This document shows, piece by piece, positions 9,344-18,379 of a stretch of 40,561 nucleotides of DNA (its first letter is position 1; each line of letters opens with the position of its first letter). Below the pieces are notes generated by a model. It was not told the origin of the DNA. It made no database searches and worked only from the letters and a program-made list of their open reading frames with translations. The stretch lies in contig VBLU01000006.1 in NCBI GenBank assembly GCA_005879065.1, positions 1-40,561 on the forward strand, written 5' to 3'. The translations under genes and the position numbers were made by a program. Source of the DNA: Methanobacteriota archaeon (GTDB lineage: Archaea > Thermoplasmatota > Thermoplasmata > RBG-16-68-12).

Positions 9344-10591
9344 TCACCCCGACGGGTCTTTTGAATCGGGGTTCGGCCCTCGTCTCGGATCAAGGAGCCG
9401 AATTCTCTGCGGGTCCCTCACGTCGTACACATGGCCCCGCCACCGGACCGACGTCGGTCGCCGGGTGCGGACAAGGCCCCACGCCATCACCCATGGGACC
9501 GCGAGGGCCGCGAACGCGACCCGCCATGGAGGGACTTTCCATGCCGTGGCGACGGAGGGGGCGGCGGAAAACAAGGCGCGTCGTCGCACGAACGCCTTCA
9601 CGACTGCGACGAGGAGTGGCGCGAGGAAGAGAATCGCGGGAACCAGGTAGGACGGACCCAAGGCCGACGCAAGGCTCAGCGACGCGAGGCCCAAGATCAC
9701 GGACCCATCGAAGACGGCGAAGGATGCCGCGGCGTATCGGCGGACGATGGGCAGGTACAGAGTGGCCATCATCATTTGCCGAACGCACCACTCGAGACAA
9801 ATCGCGCGGGTCGCTCCCTCAAACGTCGGGACGAGGGCCGCGGGGGCATACGCGATCTTGAGGCCGGCATCCCGCACGGCCTGCGAGAGGACCAAGTCGT
9901 CGCTCAGCACCTCCCGCCATCGGTCCTCAAGCCGCAAGACCGGCAGGTGGTCGCGGCGCACCGCACACGAGCCGCCCCAGGCAAAGGCGCGCCGCGGGTC
10001 GAACAACACGTTCGCGCTCACGGCGTTCCACTCCGTGCGGACCAGGGACCAGAACGTCGGTCGGGGCGGCACATACCAGCGGAAGCCGGTGGCCACGCCG
10101 ACGGTCGAATCTGCAAGGGGTTGGACGAGCTGACGGAGCCAATCCTCCGCGGGCCGGATGTCCGAATCGGCGAAGACGACGACCTCATCCGTTGGTGTGA
10201 GATGCAGGAGGCCCGATCGGACCGCATTCACCTTCCCAGGGAGGTCGCCAGGGCCGGCCACCACCACGGACACAGGAACGCGCGATGTCTCCCTCGCAAT
10301 CGCACGTACCTGATCCGCGGCCGAATCCACCGGATCCTCCGCAACGACCACGAGGCGGTACTTTGGGTACGTCTGCCGAAGGATCGCGCGGACGTTGTCG
10401 TCAAATCCTGGGTCCATGCCGCGGACAGGGAGAATCACGACCACGGGCGGGAGGAATGCACCGAAAGCCAATCGCATCGCGCGGCGCACATGGCCTCGCA
10501 TGCGGAGCCCCTGCCCGAGGGACATGCCGTTCGGGATGAGCCCTAGGATGGCAAGTATGGTGAGAAACACCCAGAGGAATTCGGTGGCCAA
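9344..10591 (-). CDS. Membrane family-2 glycosyltransferase (ceramide-glucosyltransferase-like)
   Basis: A 415-residue processive-type GT2 protein. An N-terminal membrane helix precedes the GT-A domain: VVVILPVRG, GKVNAVRSGL, the metal-binding D-x-D as FADSDIRP (D142-D144), LSDDLVLS as the third Asp motif and CVRQMMMATLYLP in the Q/RxxRW position, where the motif is not canonical. Two or three membrane helices and a basic C-terminal tail follow. It should transfer a sugar from a nucleotide sugar to a lipid at the cytoplasmic membrane face. Start is TTG 10591; a TATA-like GCTTAACC lies about 27 nt upstream. Confidence 0.85.
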   Translation of the reverse strand: MATEFLWVFLTILAILGLIPNGMSLGQGLRMRGHVRRAMRLAFGAFLPPVVVILPVRGMDPGFDDNVRAILRQTYPKYRLVVVAEDPVDSAADQVRAIARETSRVPVSVVVAGPGDLPGKVNAVRSGLLHLTPTDEVVVFADSDIRPAEDWLRQLVQPLADSTVGVATGFRWYVPPRPTFWSLVRTEWNAVSANVLFDPRRAFAWGGSCAVRRDHLPVLRLEDRWREVLSDDLVLSQAVRDAGLKIAYAPAALVPTFEGATRAICLEWCVRQMMMATLYLPIVRRYAAASFAVFDGSVILGLASLSLASALGPSYLVPAILFLAPLLVAVVKAFVRRRALFSAAPSVATAWKVPPWRVAFAALAVPWVMAWGLVRTRRPTSVRWRGHVYDVRDPQRIRLLDPRRGPNPDSKDPSG

Positions 10592-10654
10592 GCAGTTGTG
10601 GAACCCGAGGTGAGGGTTAAGCTTGACCCGTCGGAGGTCTGTGGGCGAGCCGAC

Positions 10655-10960
10655 TCACGCGCCGACGAGGACATCGTCCCCATCGAGGCGGACCTCGTAC
10701 CTCTTGAGCCGGGCGGCAGGGTTGATCGTGTTCGCTCCCGTCCTCACATCGTACTCCCATCCGTGCATCGGACAGGTGACAATGGGCCCATCCAGTTCCC
10801 CCTCGCCCACGGGCCCACCGCGGTGCAAGCACACGTTGGAAACCGCAAAGAATCGTCCGTCCACGTTGAACAAGGCGACCGGATAGCCTTGGACGACCAC
10901 GACCCGGCCACTCCCAGGCGGGATCTCTCCTGCCTTCGCGACGCGGACGAACACGGTCAT
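10655..10960 (-). CDS. Rieske-type [2Fe-2S] ferredoxin
   Basis: A 101-residue single-domain Rieske protein. The two cluster-binding motifs are CLHRGG (C-x-H) and CPMHGWEYD (C-x2-H), followed by the usual strand NPAARLKRYEVRLDGDDVLV. With no membrane anchor and the short loop between motifs, it matches the soluble ferredoxins that serve ring-hydroxylating dioxygenases or nitrite-reductase small subunits (NirD-like). No oxygenase is adjacent, so the electron acceptor is unknown. The ATG at 10960 is selected because the domain starts there. Confidence 0.88.
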   Translation of the reverse strand: MTVFVRVAKAGEIPPGSGRVVVVQGYPVALFNVDGRFFAVSNVCLHRGGPVGEGELDGPIVTCPMHGWEYDVRTGANTINPAARLKRYEVRLDGDDVLVGA

Positions 10961-11041
10961 CCCATTCGCTGAGCCTTCGCCCTCCTTTGAAGGTTGCGAA
11001 AGTTTATCGAGGATGGACCGCATGGAGAGGCGGGTCTCTCC

Positions 11042-11317
11042 ATGACGCGCGAAGAACAGGCGAAGTTCCTGGCCCAGTGCAAGGAGTTCGTCCTCGGGAT
11101 GAACCGGCTGGAACAGCGGGTCGGCAAGATCGACGAGGGCCTGACGAAGGCGGAGCAGCGTGCCGTGTTCAAGGAGGTTTTCGAATGGCTCGGCGCGACG
11201 ACGGAGATTCCGCCGAACTCGTACACGAGAGAATGGGCCCGCGAACTTCTCGCGGCGATCGGCGCGACGGCGCAATACGACAAGTACGAGGGATCGCCGG
11301 ACACGTACATCGCGTAA
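11042..11317 (+). CDS. Small helical hypothetical protein
   Basis: A 91-residue, mostly helical, charged protein starting at ATG 11042 (MTREEQAKFLAQCKEFVLG). No transmembrane segment, no metal motif and no family recognised. An in-frame GTG at 10994 would extend it, but that leaves only 33 nt to the divergent Rieske gene, so the later start is preferred. Confidence 0.6.
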   Translation: MTREEQAKFLAQCKEFVLGMNRLEQRVGKIDEGLTKAEQRAVFKEVFEWLGATTEIPPNSYTREWARELLAAIGATAQYDKYEGSPDTYIA

Positions 11318-11457
11318 CGTCGATCTCTCTTCTCCCCCGGGAGAATCCCAAATCGCTCCGGACGCCAGCGGACGAGACGGCCGAATCGATCCGGAGAGCG
11401 GAACGAGCGAAACCTTATTCGCGCTCCCGCCTTGCGTGCACCCGAGGGATTGCACTC

Positions 11458-13023
11458 ATGGAATTTCGAAACGAACGGACGTGGCAGAACGCCGCTGATC
11501 TCGGGAAGACGGAAGATTTTCACTTGAACTACGAAGCCGCGGTCGGCAAGGTCCGCGCGGCATTCGGGGACAAGCATCCGATCATCATCGACGGCAAAGA
11601 GGTGTGGTCGAAAGCGACGTTCCCCGACACGAGCCCGGCGGATACGAGCCTCGTCCTCGGTCACTTCCAGAAGGGCACCCGATCGCACGCGAAGCAAGCG
11701 ATCAAGGCGGCGAGGGCGGCGTTCCCCGGTTGGTCGGCGACTCCCTACCTGGAACGGGTCCGCACGATCCAGCGCGCGGCGGATCGGATCTCCGAACGAA
11801 AGTACGCGTACGCGGCCCTCCTTTCCTTCGAGAACGGGAAGAATCGGTACGAGGCGGTGGCGGACATCGACGAGGCCGCCGACCTGCTGCGATGGTACGC
11901 CACCGAGATGATTCGGAACCAGGGATATGAGCACACGATGGGCCAGTTCTTGCCGGGGGAGAGCGCCCGTGCGATGTTGAAACCGTACGGCGTGTGGGCC
12001 GTCGTGGCTCCCTTCAATTTTCCGTTCGCCATTGCCGCGGGCATGTCGACAGGTGCCCTGATCGCCGGGAACACGGTCGTGTTCAAGCCCGCGAGCGACA
12101 CGCCGTACATCGGCCTCAAATTGTGCGAACTGCTTCATGAGGCGGGCCTGCCTCCGGGCGTCTTCAATTACGTCACCGGTCCGGGCGCCACTGTGGGCCA
12201 GGAACTCGTCGACAACGAAGGGGTGGACGGCTTCGTCTTCACGGGGTCGCGGACGGTCGGTCTCGCGGCCTTCAAGACGTTTACGCGAGAGCGTCCCAAG
12301 CCGATCATCACGGAAATGGGTGGCAAGAATCCGACGATCGTCACCGCGAGCGCGGACCTGGAGAAGGCCGCCATCGGCGTGACGCGCGCCGCGTTTGGGT
12401 ATGGGGGCCAGAAGTGCTCCGCGTGTTCTCGAGTCCTCGTCGACCGCACCGTGAAGGACGCATTCCTCGAACGCCTCGTGTTGGAGACGCAGAAACTGAA
12501 GGTCGGGGACCCGACTCAACGCGATGTGTACCTCGGGCCCGTGATCAACGATGCTGCGGTCGCCACGTACGAGAAGGCGATCGCGGAGATACGACGGTCG
12601 AACGGGAAGATTGTGTTCGGTGGCAAGGCCGATCCCAAGGTGGGACACTTCGTCGATCCGACGATCGTGGGAGGCTTGCCGCGAAACCACCGGATCAACA
12701 AGGAGGAGCTGTTCGTCCCGATTCTTTCCGTGATCGAGGTCAATGGACTCGAGGACGCGATCCAGGTCGCGAACGACGTCGACTACGGGCTCACCGCTGG
12801 GATCTTTTCCCGAGAACCGGGCGAACTGCGGCGCTTCTTCTCCGAGGTCGAGGCCGGTGTCCTCTACGCGAACCGCGCCGCGGGCGCAACGACCGGAGCC
12901 GTCGTCGGCGTGCAGCCCTTCGGCGGATGGAAGATGTCCGGGACCTCCGGCAAGTCCGCGGGCGGCCACTACTACCTCCCGCAATTCATGCGGGAGCAGA
13001 GCCAGTCCGAATACGCGTCGTGA
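11458..13023 (+). CDS. Aldehyde dehydrogenase, 1-pyrroline-5-carboxylate dehydrogenase-like
   Basis: A 521-residue NAD(P)+-dependent ALDH. Motifs in order: VVAPFNFPFAI (substrate/NAD pocket), GNTVVFKPAS, FTGSRTVG, catalytic-base region ITEMGGKNP, nucleophile GGQKCSACSR, and the C-terminal QPFGGWKMSGTSGKSAGG typical of P5C dehydrogenases (RocA/PutA C-domain type) rather than general ALDHs. Likely reaction is glutamate semialdehyde to glutamate in proline/arginine degradation; the substrate is inferred from family resemblance. ATG 11458 is chosen because homology starts there and a GAGGGAT lies 8 nt upstream. A TATA-like CCTTATTC is at about 11413. No proline dehydrogenase is in the window. Confidence 0.88.
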   Translation: MEFRNERTWQNAADLGKTEDFHLNYEAAVGKVRAAFGDKHPIIIDGKEVWSKATFPDTSPADTSLVLGHFQKGTRSHAKQAIKAARAAFPGWSATPYLERVRTIQRAADRISERKYAYAALLSFENGKNRYEAVADIDEAADLLRWYATEMIRNQGYEHTMGQFLPGESARAMLKPYGVWAVVAPFNFPFAIAAGMSTGALIAGNTVVFKPASDTPYIGLKLCELLHEAGLPPGVFNYVTGPGATVGQELVDNEGVDGFVFTGSRTVGLAAFKTFTRERPKPIITEMGGKNPTIVTASADLEKAAIGVTRAAFGYGGQKCSACSRVLVDRTVKDAFLERLVLETQKLKVGDPTQRDVYLGPVINDAAVATYEKAIAEIRRSNGKIVFGGKADPKVGHFVDPTIVGGLPRNHRINKEELFVPILSVIEVNGLEDAIQVANDVDYGLTAGIFSREPGELRRFFSEVEAGVLYANRAAGATTGAVVGVQPFGGWKMSGTSGKSAGGHYYLPQFMREQSQSEYAS

Positions 13024-13267
13024 GTCCGACGCTTCGAATTTCGGTCGCTTCCGGCGACCTTGAGTCGATGGCGCAGGACCTGAACGGCCTGAGTTCCGAA
13101 CGGCGGAAACGTTCCTCCCGTTGAAGGCAGTCGCCGCGGTCCACGCGACGCCAGCTTCGTCGAACTGTCCATCCATGAGTCGTCGGAGCCTTAGCTCTTG
13201 GAGATTGAACCCGGGAACTCGGTCGCTTGCCACCTCGTATCCTTGCCGGCGACCGTCCCGAACTCCC

Positions 13268-14545
13268 TCACGGCCTGAGTCGGCTGATCCGTTCGAGGAG
13301 TCGATGGAACCGCGAAACGCGACCGCCCCCAACGAGCCGCGAGGGGAGGGGCGTCATCGCGGGCCACGGTGCGACCGTCATCCTCCATCGCGCCAGGATG
13401 TAAGCGCACGGGACGATCGTGACGACTCCGAGGAAGAGGCCGAGGCTGAGCAGGCCCGTCGAGGTTGTCAGGAGGCCCGCCACGGGTTCCAGGATGACCA
13501 AGGCGAGCGTGTACGCGAACGCTCCCATCGAAAGTACGGTCGCGCGCTGACCCGGTTCGAGCCGGCGGTTCAGGTACGCGGTCGTGAGCGCGGGTTGCAG
13601 GCTCCAGACGACGTAGATCGGGACTTGGAAGAGGACCGCGCCCGAAAATACGCCGGCGCCGTATATGCCGAAAAATGCTGCGGAGGCCAAGGCCACCAGG
13701 AGGGCGATCGTCCCGAACTCGCCGAGGACGCGGGAGATCCCGCCCGCAAAGGCGGACCAGACCGCGGCGACGACGAGGAAGCCCGCGATCGATAGCGCGA
13801 CCTGGGCGTCGGAGAGGCCGAGGAATCGGAGGTACAGCGGCCGGTAGAGCGCCATCATGTACAGGGTGACGCCGAGGAACACCTCGAGGCCGATCAAGAG
13901 GGCGACCCCCTCCCGGCGTCGGACGACCCGGAGGCCCTGACGCAGCTGCTCGGTGTACGTCGGTTCTGTGGTCCGGGCGACCGCCGGTTCGACGAACGTG
14001 AGGGCCACCAAGACCGCGACCAGATTCAAGGCGGCACCGGCGAACAGGGTGAGCCGCAGGTCGCGCAACGCCTGGACGACGAGACCTCCCGCGAAGGCGC
14101 CCGCGGCGTTCGCCAGGAGCTGGATCATCGTGTTCCGGCCGATGTACCGCGGGAACTCGGATTCGTGCTTCGTCGCCAGCAGGGTCTCATAGAGATATGA
14201 GGAGGTCCCGATCGAGAACGCGGCCCCGAGGGACCAGACCACGTTCGCGACGACGAATCCCGCGAAGGTGGTGGCCAGACCGTATCCAAGGATTCCGGCG
14301 GAGCGAAACACCTCGCTCAGGAGGATCGTCCGCTTGCGTCCGGTCCGGTCTGCGATCACGCCGACGGGAAGCTGGAAGACGAGAAGACCGATCCAGAACG
14401 CGACGTCGACGAGGGTGAACTCGAAGTCCGAGCCCAGGTTCCCGCGGATCCAGAGGGTCCAGAACGGAATCCAAATCGCGAACGACGACGCCGCCTGGTA
14501 CGTGTAAAACCGGCGGACCTTCGCGACGACCTCAGGCGGCAGCAT
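13268..14545 (-). CDS. Major facilitator superfamily transporter
   Basis: A 425-residue protein with about 12 predicted membrane helices. The loop GVIADRTGRKRTIL between helices 2 and 3 is MFS motif A. A central charged loop separates two six-helix halves. The substrate cannot be read from the sequence. Start ATG 14545 (MLPPEVVAKVRRFY) gives a normal N-terminus; the frame continues upstream without membrane character. It is convergent with the ALDH (244-nt gap) and divergent from the cleavage-enzyme gene at 14697. Confidence 0.88.
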   Translation of the reverse strand: MLPPEVVAKVRRFYTYQAASSFAIWIPFWTLWIRGNLGSDFEFTLVDVAFWIGLLVFQLPVGVIADRTGRKRTILLSEVFRSAGILGYGLATTFAGFVVANVVWSLGAAFSIGTSSYLYETLLATKHESEFPRYIGRNTMIQLLANAAGAFAGGLVVQALRDLRLTLFAGAALNLVAVLVALTFVEPAVARTTEPTYTEQLRQGLRVVRRREGVALLIGLEVFLGVTLYMMALYRPLYLRFLGLSDAQVALSIAGFLVVAAVWSAFAGGISRVLGEFGTIALLVALASAAFFGIYGAGVFSGAVLFQVPIYVVWSLQPALTTAYLNRRLEPGQRATVLSMGAFAYTLALVILEPVAGLLTTSTGLLSLGLFLGVVTIVPCAYILARWRMTVAPWPAMTPLPSRLVGGGRVSRFHRLLERISRLRP

Positions 14546-14696
14546 GGCTTCGCGCCGACCGAAACCACACAGAATATTAGTTCGTACGGACGCACGAGTC
14601 CGCGATTCGTCGCCCCATGGAAGCGAATGGGAGGGGGCCGAGAAGGACGGCCACAATGCTTACCTAGCGGAGCCCGGTTTGCCGTCGGGGAGCGCC

Positions 14697-15527
14697 ATGG
14701 AGAAGCTCGTCATCACGGTGGCCCCGACCGGCTCGGTCCCGCGGAAGAAGGACTCCCCGCACGTGCCGGTGACGCCGGACGAGATCGCGGAGACCGCCTA
14801 CCTGTGCGAGCAGGCCGGCGCATCGATCATCCACGTCCATTGCCGGGACGAGGACGAACGGCCCACTTCCCGGTTCGAGATCTTCAGAGAGACCGTGGAC
14901 AAGATCCGAAAGCGGACGAAGCTCATCGTGATGACCTCGACGAGCGGGATCGCCGGGAACACGGATGCCGATCGTGCCGCGCCCCTGAAGACGAAACCGG
15001 AGATGGGGAGCCTCACGACGGGCACGCTGAACTTCGCGGGCCGCACCCCCTCGGTCATCTACGTGAACTCGGTGGAAACGGTCCAGTTCCTCGCGAAGAC
15101 GATGCTCGACCTGCACATCAAGCCGGAGATCGAGGCCTTCGACGTCGGCTTCATCCAACAAGGAAGGAAACTGGTCGACACGGGCATCGTGAAGGAACCC
15201 GCCCACTTCCAGCTCGTGATGGGCGTCGACGGCGGCGTCCCTGCAACGCCCGACAATCTCCTCCACATGCGGAACCAGCTGCCTCCGACCGCGACCTACG
15301 TCGTCGCGGGCATGTCGCGGATGCAGCTCCCCATGACGACGATGGCGGTCCTCCTGGGCGGACACGTGCGGGTCGGACTTGAGGACAACCTCTATCTGAA
15401 GAAGGGAGTCCTCGCACGGAACGAAGAACTGGTCGCCAGGGCCCACCATCTCGCGGACGACCTGCAGCGAGAGGTCGCGACCCCCGACGAGGCCCGCCGA
15501 ATCATGGGCCTGCCCGCTCGGACATAA
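14697..15527 (+). CDS. Beta-keto acid cleavage enzyme (BKACE, DUF849 family)
   Basis: A 276-residue TIM-barrel protein. IIHVHCRDED has the Zn-binding HxH, LVMGVDGGVPATPDNL is the mid-barrel segment and GGHVRVGLEDNLYLKKG is the strongly conserved C-terminal signature. These Zn enzymes condense a beta-keto acid with acetyl-CoA to give acetoacetate and a CoA ester; the founding member is the 3-keto-5-aminohexanoate cleavage enzyme of lysine fermentation. Substrate specificity varies widely and is not assigned. The surrounding aminotransferases and ALDHs make amino-acid catabolism plausible. Start ATG 14697 fits the conserved EKLVITVAPTGS N-terminus. Confidence 0.9.
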   Translation: MEKLVITVAPTGSVPRKKDSPHVPVTPDEIAETAYLCEQAGASIIHVHCRDEDERPTSRFEIFRETVDKIRKRTKLIVMTSTSGIAGNTDADRAAPLKTKPEMGSLTTGTLNFAGRTPSVIYVNSVETVQFLAKTMLDLHIKPEIEAFDVGFIQQGRKLVDTGIVKEPAHFQLVMGVDGGVPATPDNLLHMRNQLPPTATYVVAGMSRMQLPMTTMAVLLGGHVRVGLEDNLYLKKGVLARNEELVARAHHLADDLQREVATPDEARRIMGLPART

Positions 15528-15651
15528 TCACACCAAGGTCGGAAGGATTTCGTGGAACGCCCCGAAGGTGTGCGCGAGGGCGTAGAGCTCGTCGCCCGGT
15601 GTCGATATGCTCTTCGCCGACTCCGCACGCGCCTTCAAATCGAGACGCGCA

Positions 15652-16212
15652 ATGCGGACAACCGTGCCGGTCGTGCAAGGGGCGGCGAAAGCGCTCCGGT
15701 TCTTCGATCGAATCGCCCCCTGGTACGACCGGATCAATGTCCGTATCTACCAGCGACAATGGTTGAAGCGGGTGCGAGCCGAGATCCACGGTCTGCGGAT
15801 TCTCGATGTCGGCGTGGGGACGGGTTTCACGACGGGACACCTCACCGCCTCCGTGGGAATCGACCTGTCCCGCGAGATGCTGAAGCGCGCACGATACCAA
15901 GGCCACCTGATTCGAGCGGACGTGATGCACCCGCCGTTTCGGCCCGGTGTCTTCGACACGATCATCTTCGCGGGTTCCTTCTACTATCTTCCGAGCCCGG
16001 AGGCGGGGGCCACAATCACGGCTAATCTGCTCCGCCCCGGAGGACGTGTGATCATCCTCTCCCCCGCGACCCGGCTACTCGCCCTGTTCGTGCGCGTGTA
16101 CGGTCCCGAGGAATATCGGCAATTCATGGAGGGCGCAGGCCTGCGGCCCGTTCGATACGAGCGGCTCAATTGGGCGGCGTGTTTGGTCATCGCAGAGAGG
16201 CCGACGTCCTGA
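15652..16212 (+). CDS. Class I SAM-dependent methyltransferase (UbiE-like)
   Basis: A 186-residue protein with motif I ILDVGVGTGFTTGHL, motif II GIDLSREML, FDTIIFAGSFYYL (motif IV region) and LLRPGGRVIILSP (post-motif). The N-terminal ALRFFDRIAPWYDRIN resembles the UbiE/MenG entry helix, so a small molecule or quinone acceptor is possible. It starts at ATG 15652; an earlier in-frame ATG at 15607 is possible. Confidence 0.82.
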   Translation: MRTTVPVVQGAAKALRFFDRIAPWYDRINVRIYQRQWLKRVRAEIHGLRILDVGVGTGFTTGHLTASVGIDLSREMLKRARYQGHLIRADVMHPPFRPGVFDTIIFAGSFYYLPSPEAGATITANLLRPGGRVIILSPATRLLALFVRVYGPEEYRQFMEGAGLRPVRYERLNWAACLVIAERPTS

Positions 16213-16281
16213 AACGTTCCACCTGCGGGGAGCCCCAACGGTTAAAGGCGTCTCGGTCCCTCGGGGTATGGAGGAAGGAAG

Positions 16282-16662
16282 ATGGCGGAACCCGTCGTTG
16301 GAAAATTCTTGATGAGCACCGTGCACGTATCGGACCATGACCAGGCGAGGAAGTTCTACTCGGAGACGTTGGGCTTCAAACTCGTCGACAAGAACGAAGG
16401 AATGAAGCTGTCCGTGTATGACGCGGGCGGAATCACGTTCGGGACGCACGTACCTTGGGAGGGCGACACGGGCCGTGGGATCGGAGGCGTGACCGGGTTG
16501 ATCTTCCAGACGGACGACATCGACCGGACGTTCGAGACCCTGAAGGAGCGGGGCGTTCGAATCGGAGAGGAGCCGTCGAAGCGAGACGCGTTGAACGTCT
16601 TCATGGGCACGTTCTACGATCCGGACGACAACGAATTCGTCGTGTGGCAGCCGATCGCGTGA
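16282..16662 (+). CDS. VOC-superfamily (glyoxalase/dioxygenase-like) protein
   Basis: A 126-residue, single vicinal-oxygen-chelate domain: VHVSDHDQARKFYSETLGF at the N-terminus and YDPDDNEFVVWQ at the C-terminus, with H and E at the usual metal-ligand positions. Members are glyoxalase I, dioxygenases or resistance proteins; the small stand-alone size does not decide. A strong GGAGGAAGG lies immediately upstream of the ATG. Confidence 0.85.
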   Translation: MAEPVVGKFLMSTVHVSDHDQARKFYSETLGFKLVDKNEGMKLSVYDAGGITFGTHVPWEGDTGRGIGGVTGLIFQTDDIDRTFETLKERGVRIGEEPSKRDALNVFMGTFYDPDDNEFVVWQPIA

Positions 16663-16722
16663 AGCACCGGCGAGGAGTCGACCTCGACATCGTGATCTAG
16701 CGCCAGCCTTCCCTTCCCGGAT

Positions 16723-16851
16723 TCAGCGAGCTCGCCGTGATCCGTCTGGGTTGTGAATCGGACACGGTTTCCCAGCCTTGCAAAAACGGCACTTCTCCGG
16801 CTTCGTCACGGGAAGAGGTTTGATCATCCGACCGTACTTGCGGGGCGGCAC
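16723..16851 (-). CDS. 42-residue zinc-knuckle micro-protein
   Basis: A short ORF beginning with GTG 16851. AAGGAGAG stands 3 nt upstream, and the start lies 10 nt after the stop of the aminotransferase gene, so the two are probably translated as a coupled pair. The product is basic and carries a compact metal site, KCRFCKAGKPCPIH (C21-x2-C24-x5-C30-x2-H33), like a zinc knuckle, flanked by lysine/proline-rich and arginine-rich tails. Function is unknown; an RNA- or protein-binding role is the common one for such domains. Confidence 0.62.
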   Translation of the reverse strand: MPPRKYGRMIKPLPVTKPEKCRFCKAGKPCPIHNPDGSRRAR

Positions 16852-16861
16852 GGCCTCTCCT

Positions 16862-18226
16862 TCAGATCGCTTCGACGATCGACATATCGGCCTGCTTCTC
16901 CTTCATCCCTTCCGCGACCTCCTCGAACGTATCGAGGTGCCGTGCGACATCGGCCTGCGTGTGAGCCACTGACGTCGTCCACTGCTCGTCCGCGCCCATG
17001 GCCATCGGGATCACACCACGATTCAGCATCGCCGTGTAGTAGCCCCACCACCGCCCCACGTCGACCTCCTCGAAGGACCGCCAATCCCGGACGATGCTGC
17101 GCGCGAAGTGGACGGTCCCGCTGATTCCACCGGCCTGGACCTTCATGGGGAGCCGGTGGTCGGCGATCACATCCGTGTAGCCCTTCGCGAGGTCGTTACC
17201 CATCCGTTGCGCGTGCCGCACGCCCGCGCGGGTCAGGATCTTCGTTAGCGTCACGAGCCCGGCGGAGATGCTGAGGGGATTCGCATTGAAGGTCCCGGCG
17301 TGCGAGATCTGACCCGGGATGACCTGGTCCAAAATCGACGCCTTGCCGCCGACGGCGGCCAAGGGGAAGCCGCCTCCGATCGCTTTGCCGAGTACCTTGA
17401 CGTCCGGCGTCACATGGAACGCCTCCTCCGCTCCCCCGTACCACTTGCCGCAGGTCTTCACCTCGTCGAAGATTAGGATCGCCCCGACCTCGTCGGCCAC
17501 GGCACGCACGCCTTCCAGGAAGCCGGGTTCCGGCTGGACGTAGCCCATATTCATCGGCACCGGCTCGAGGATGATCCCGGCTACGTCGTCGCGATGCAAG
17601 AGGGCGAGGGACTCCGTGGCATCGATGTCGTTGAAGGGAGCGACGATCGCGGTCTCGACGAGTTCCTTCAGCAGTCCCTTGGACGAAGGCACGACGTTCG
17701 GATGCTTCGGATCCCCGGACAGCTCCTTTCGCGGCTTGATCGAGACCATCAGGGAATCATGGGATCCATGGTAGCATCCCTCGAACTTGAGGATCCTCCG
17801 GCGGCCGGTCACCGCGCGGGCGAGACGGACCGCGAACAGCGTCGCGTCGAGACCCGTCATGGAGAACTTCAGGCGGTCCAAGTGGAACCGCCGGCACAGA
17901 TGATCCGCGAGCCGGCCCGCGTCGACGGATTCATATCCGAAGATCGTGCCGTTCGACACGCGCTCGCGCATCGCCTTCGCGAGGACGGGGTGGCTGTGCC
18001 CCGCGACGAGCGCTCCGAAGGCCATATTGAAGTCGACATACTGGTTCCCGTCGACGTCCCATAGTCGCGAGCCCCGCGCCTTGCGGACGTACATCGGATA
18101 CGGGTCGACGACGCGGTAGTTGCTGTTCACGCCGAACGGAATGTGCCGCTTCGCGGATTCCCACGCCCGCGCGGACTTCTTCGTCCGACGGCGATACGCC
18201 TGGAGTTCTTCCTCCCATGTTTGCAT
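16862..18226 (-). CDS. Class III PLP aminotransferase, glutamate-1-semialdehyde aminomutase-like
   Basis: A 454-residue fold-type-I PLP enzyme. GSRLWDVDGNQYVDF, ILKFEGCYHGSHDSLMVS, LIFDEVKTCGKWY (PLP Asp) and VLGKAIGGGFPLAAVGG (Schiff-base Lys) are closest in layout to the GSA aminomutase/aspartate-aminotransferase-III group. Where GSA aminomutase has an SGTEA phosphate-binding loop, this protein has MTGLDA, so the reaction may differ. No tetrapyrrole genes are nearby; neighbours are catabolic, so an omega-amino-acid transaminase role is an alternative. A TATA element (GTTTATAG on the minus strand, about 18261-18268) precedes it and the zinc micro-protein follows in the same operon. Confidence 0.85.
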   Translation of the reverse strand: MQTWEEELQAYRRRTKKSARAWESAKRHIPFGVNSNYRVVDPYPMYVRKARGSRLWDVDGNQYVDFNMAFGALVAGHSHPVLAKAMRERVSNGTIFGYESVDAGRLADHLCRRFHLDRLKFSMTGLDATLFAVRLARAVTGRRRILKFEGCYHGSHDSLMVSIKPRKELSGDPKHPNVVPSSKGLLKELVETAIVAPFNDIDATESLALLHRDDVAGIILEPVPMNMGYVQPEPGFLEGVRAVADEVGAILIFDEVKTCGKWYGGAEEAFHVTPDVKVLGKAIGGGFPLAAVGGKASILDQVIPGQISHAGTFNANPLSISAGLVTLTKILTRAGVRHAQRMGNDLAKGYTDVIADHRLPMKVQAGGISGTVHFARSIVRDWRSFEEVDVGRWWGYYTAMLNRGVIPMAMGADEQWTTSVAHTQADVARHLDTFEEVAEGMKEKQADMSIVEAI

Positions 18227-18379
18227 GATATCTTAATGTGCGGGCTCGAACGCTTGCATACTATAAACGGTTCGTGGTCCAGTGATTTTGCAACGACAGG
18301 AACGCCAGTTGCCCATGTCCAAGGGTAACTTGCGACGACACGTCAGTGTTCGGAGGACAGCGCAGATGCTGTTCAACGA

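Noticed and set aside
10957-13332. 791-residue minus-strand ORF across the P5CDH-like gene
   Set aside because: It is antisense to an unmistakable ALDH, has low-complexity Arg/Gly/Asp-rich composition and no domain; it is a frame shadow of high-GC coding DNA.
15528-15638. Short minus-strand ORF ending just after the BKACE stop
   Set aside because: Composition looks protein-like (good third-position GC) but it has no good start or Shine-Dalgarno and overlaps the methyltransferase 5' region; too weak to call.
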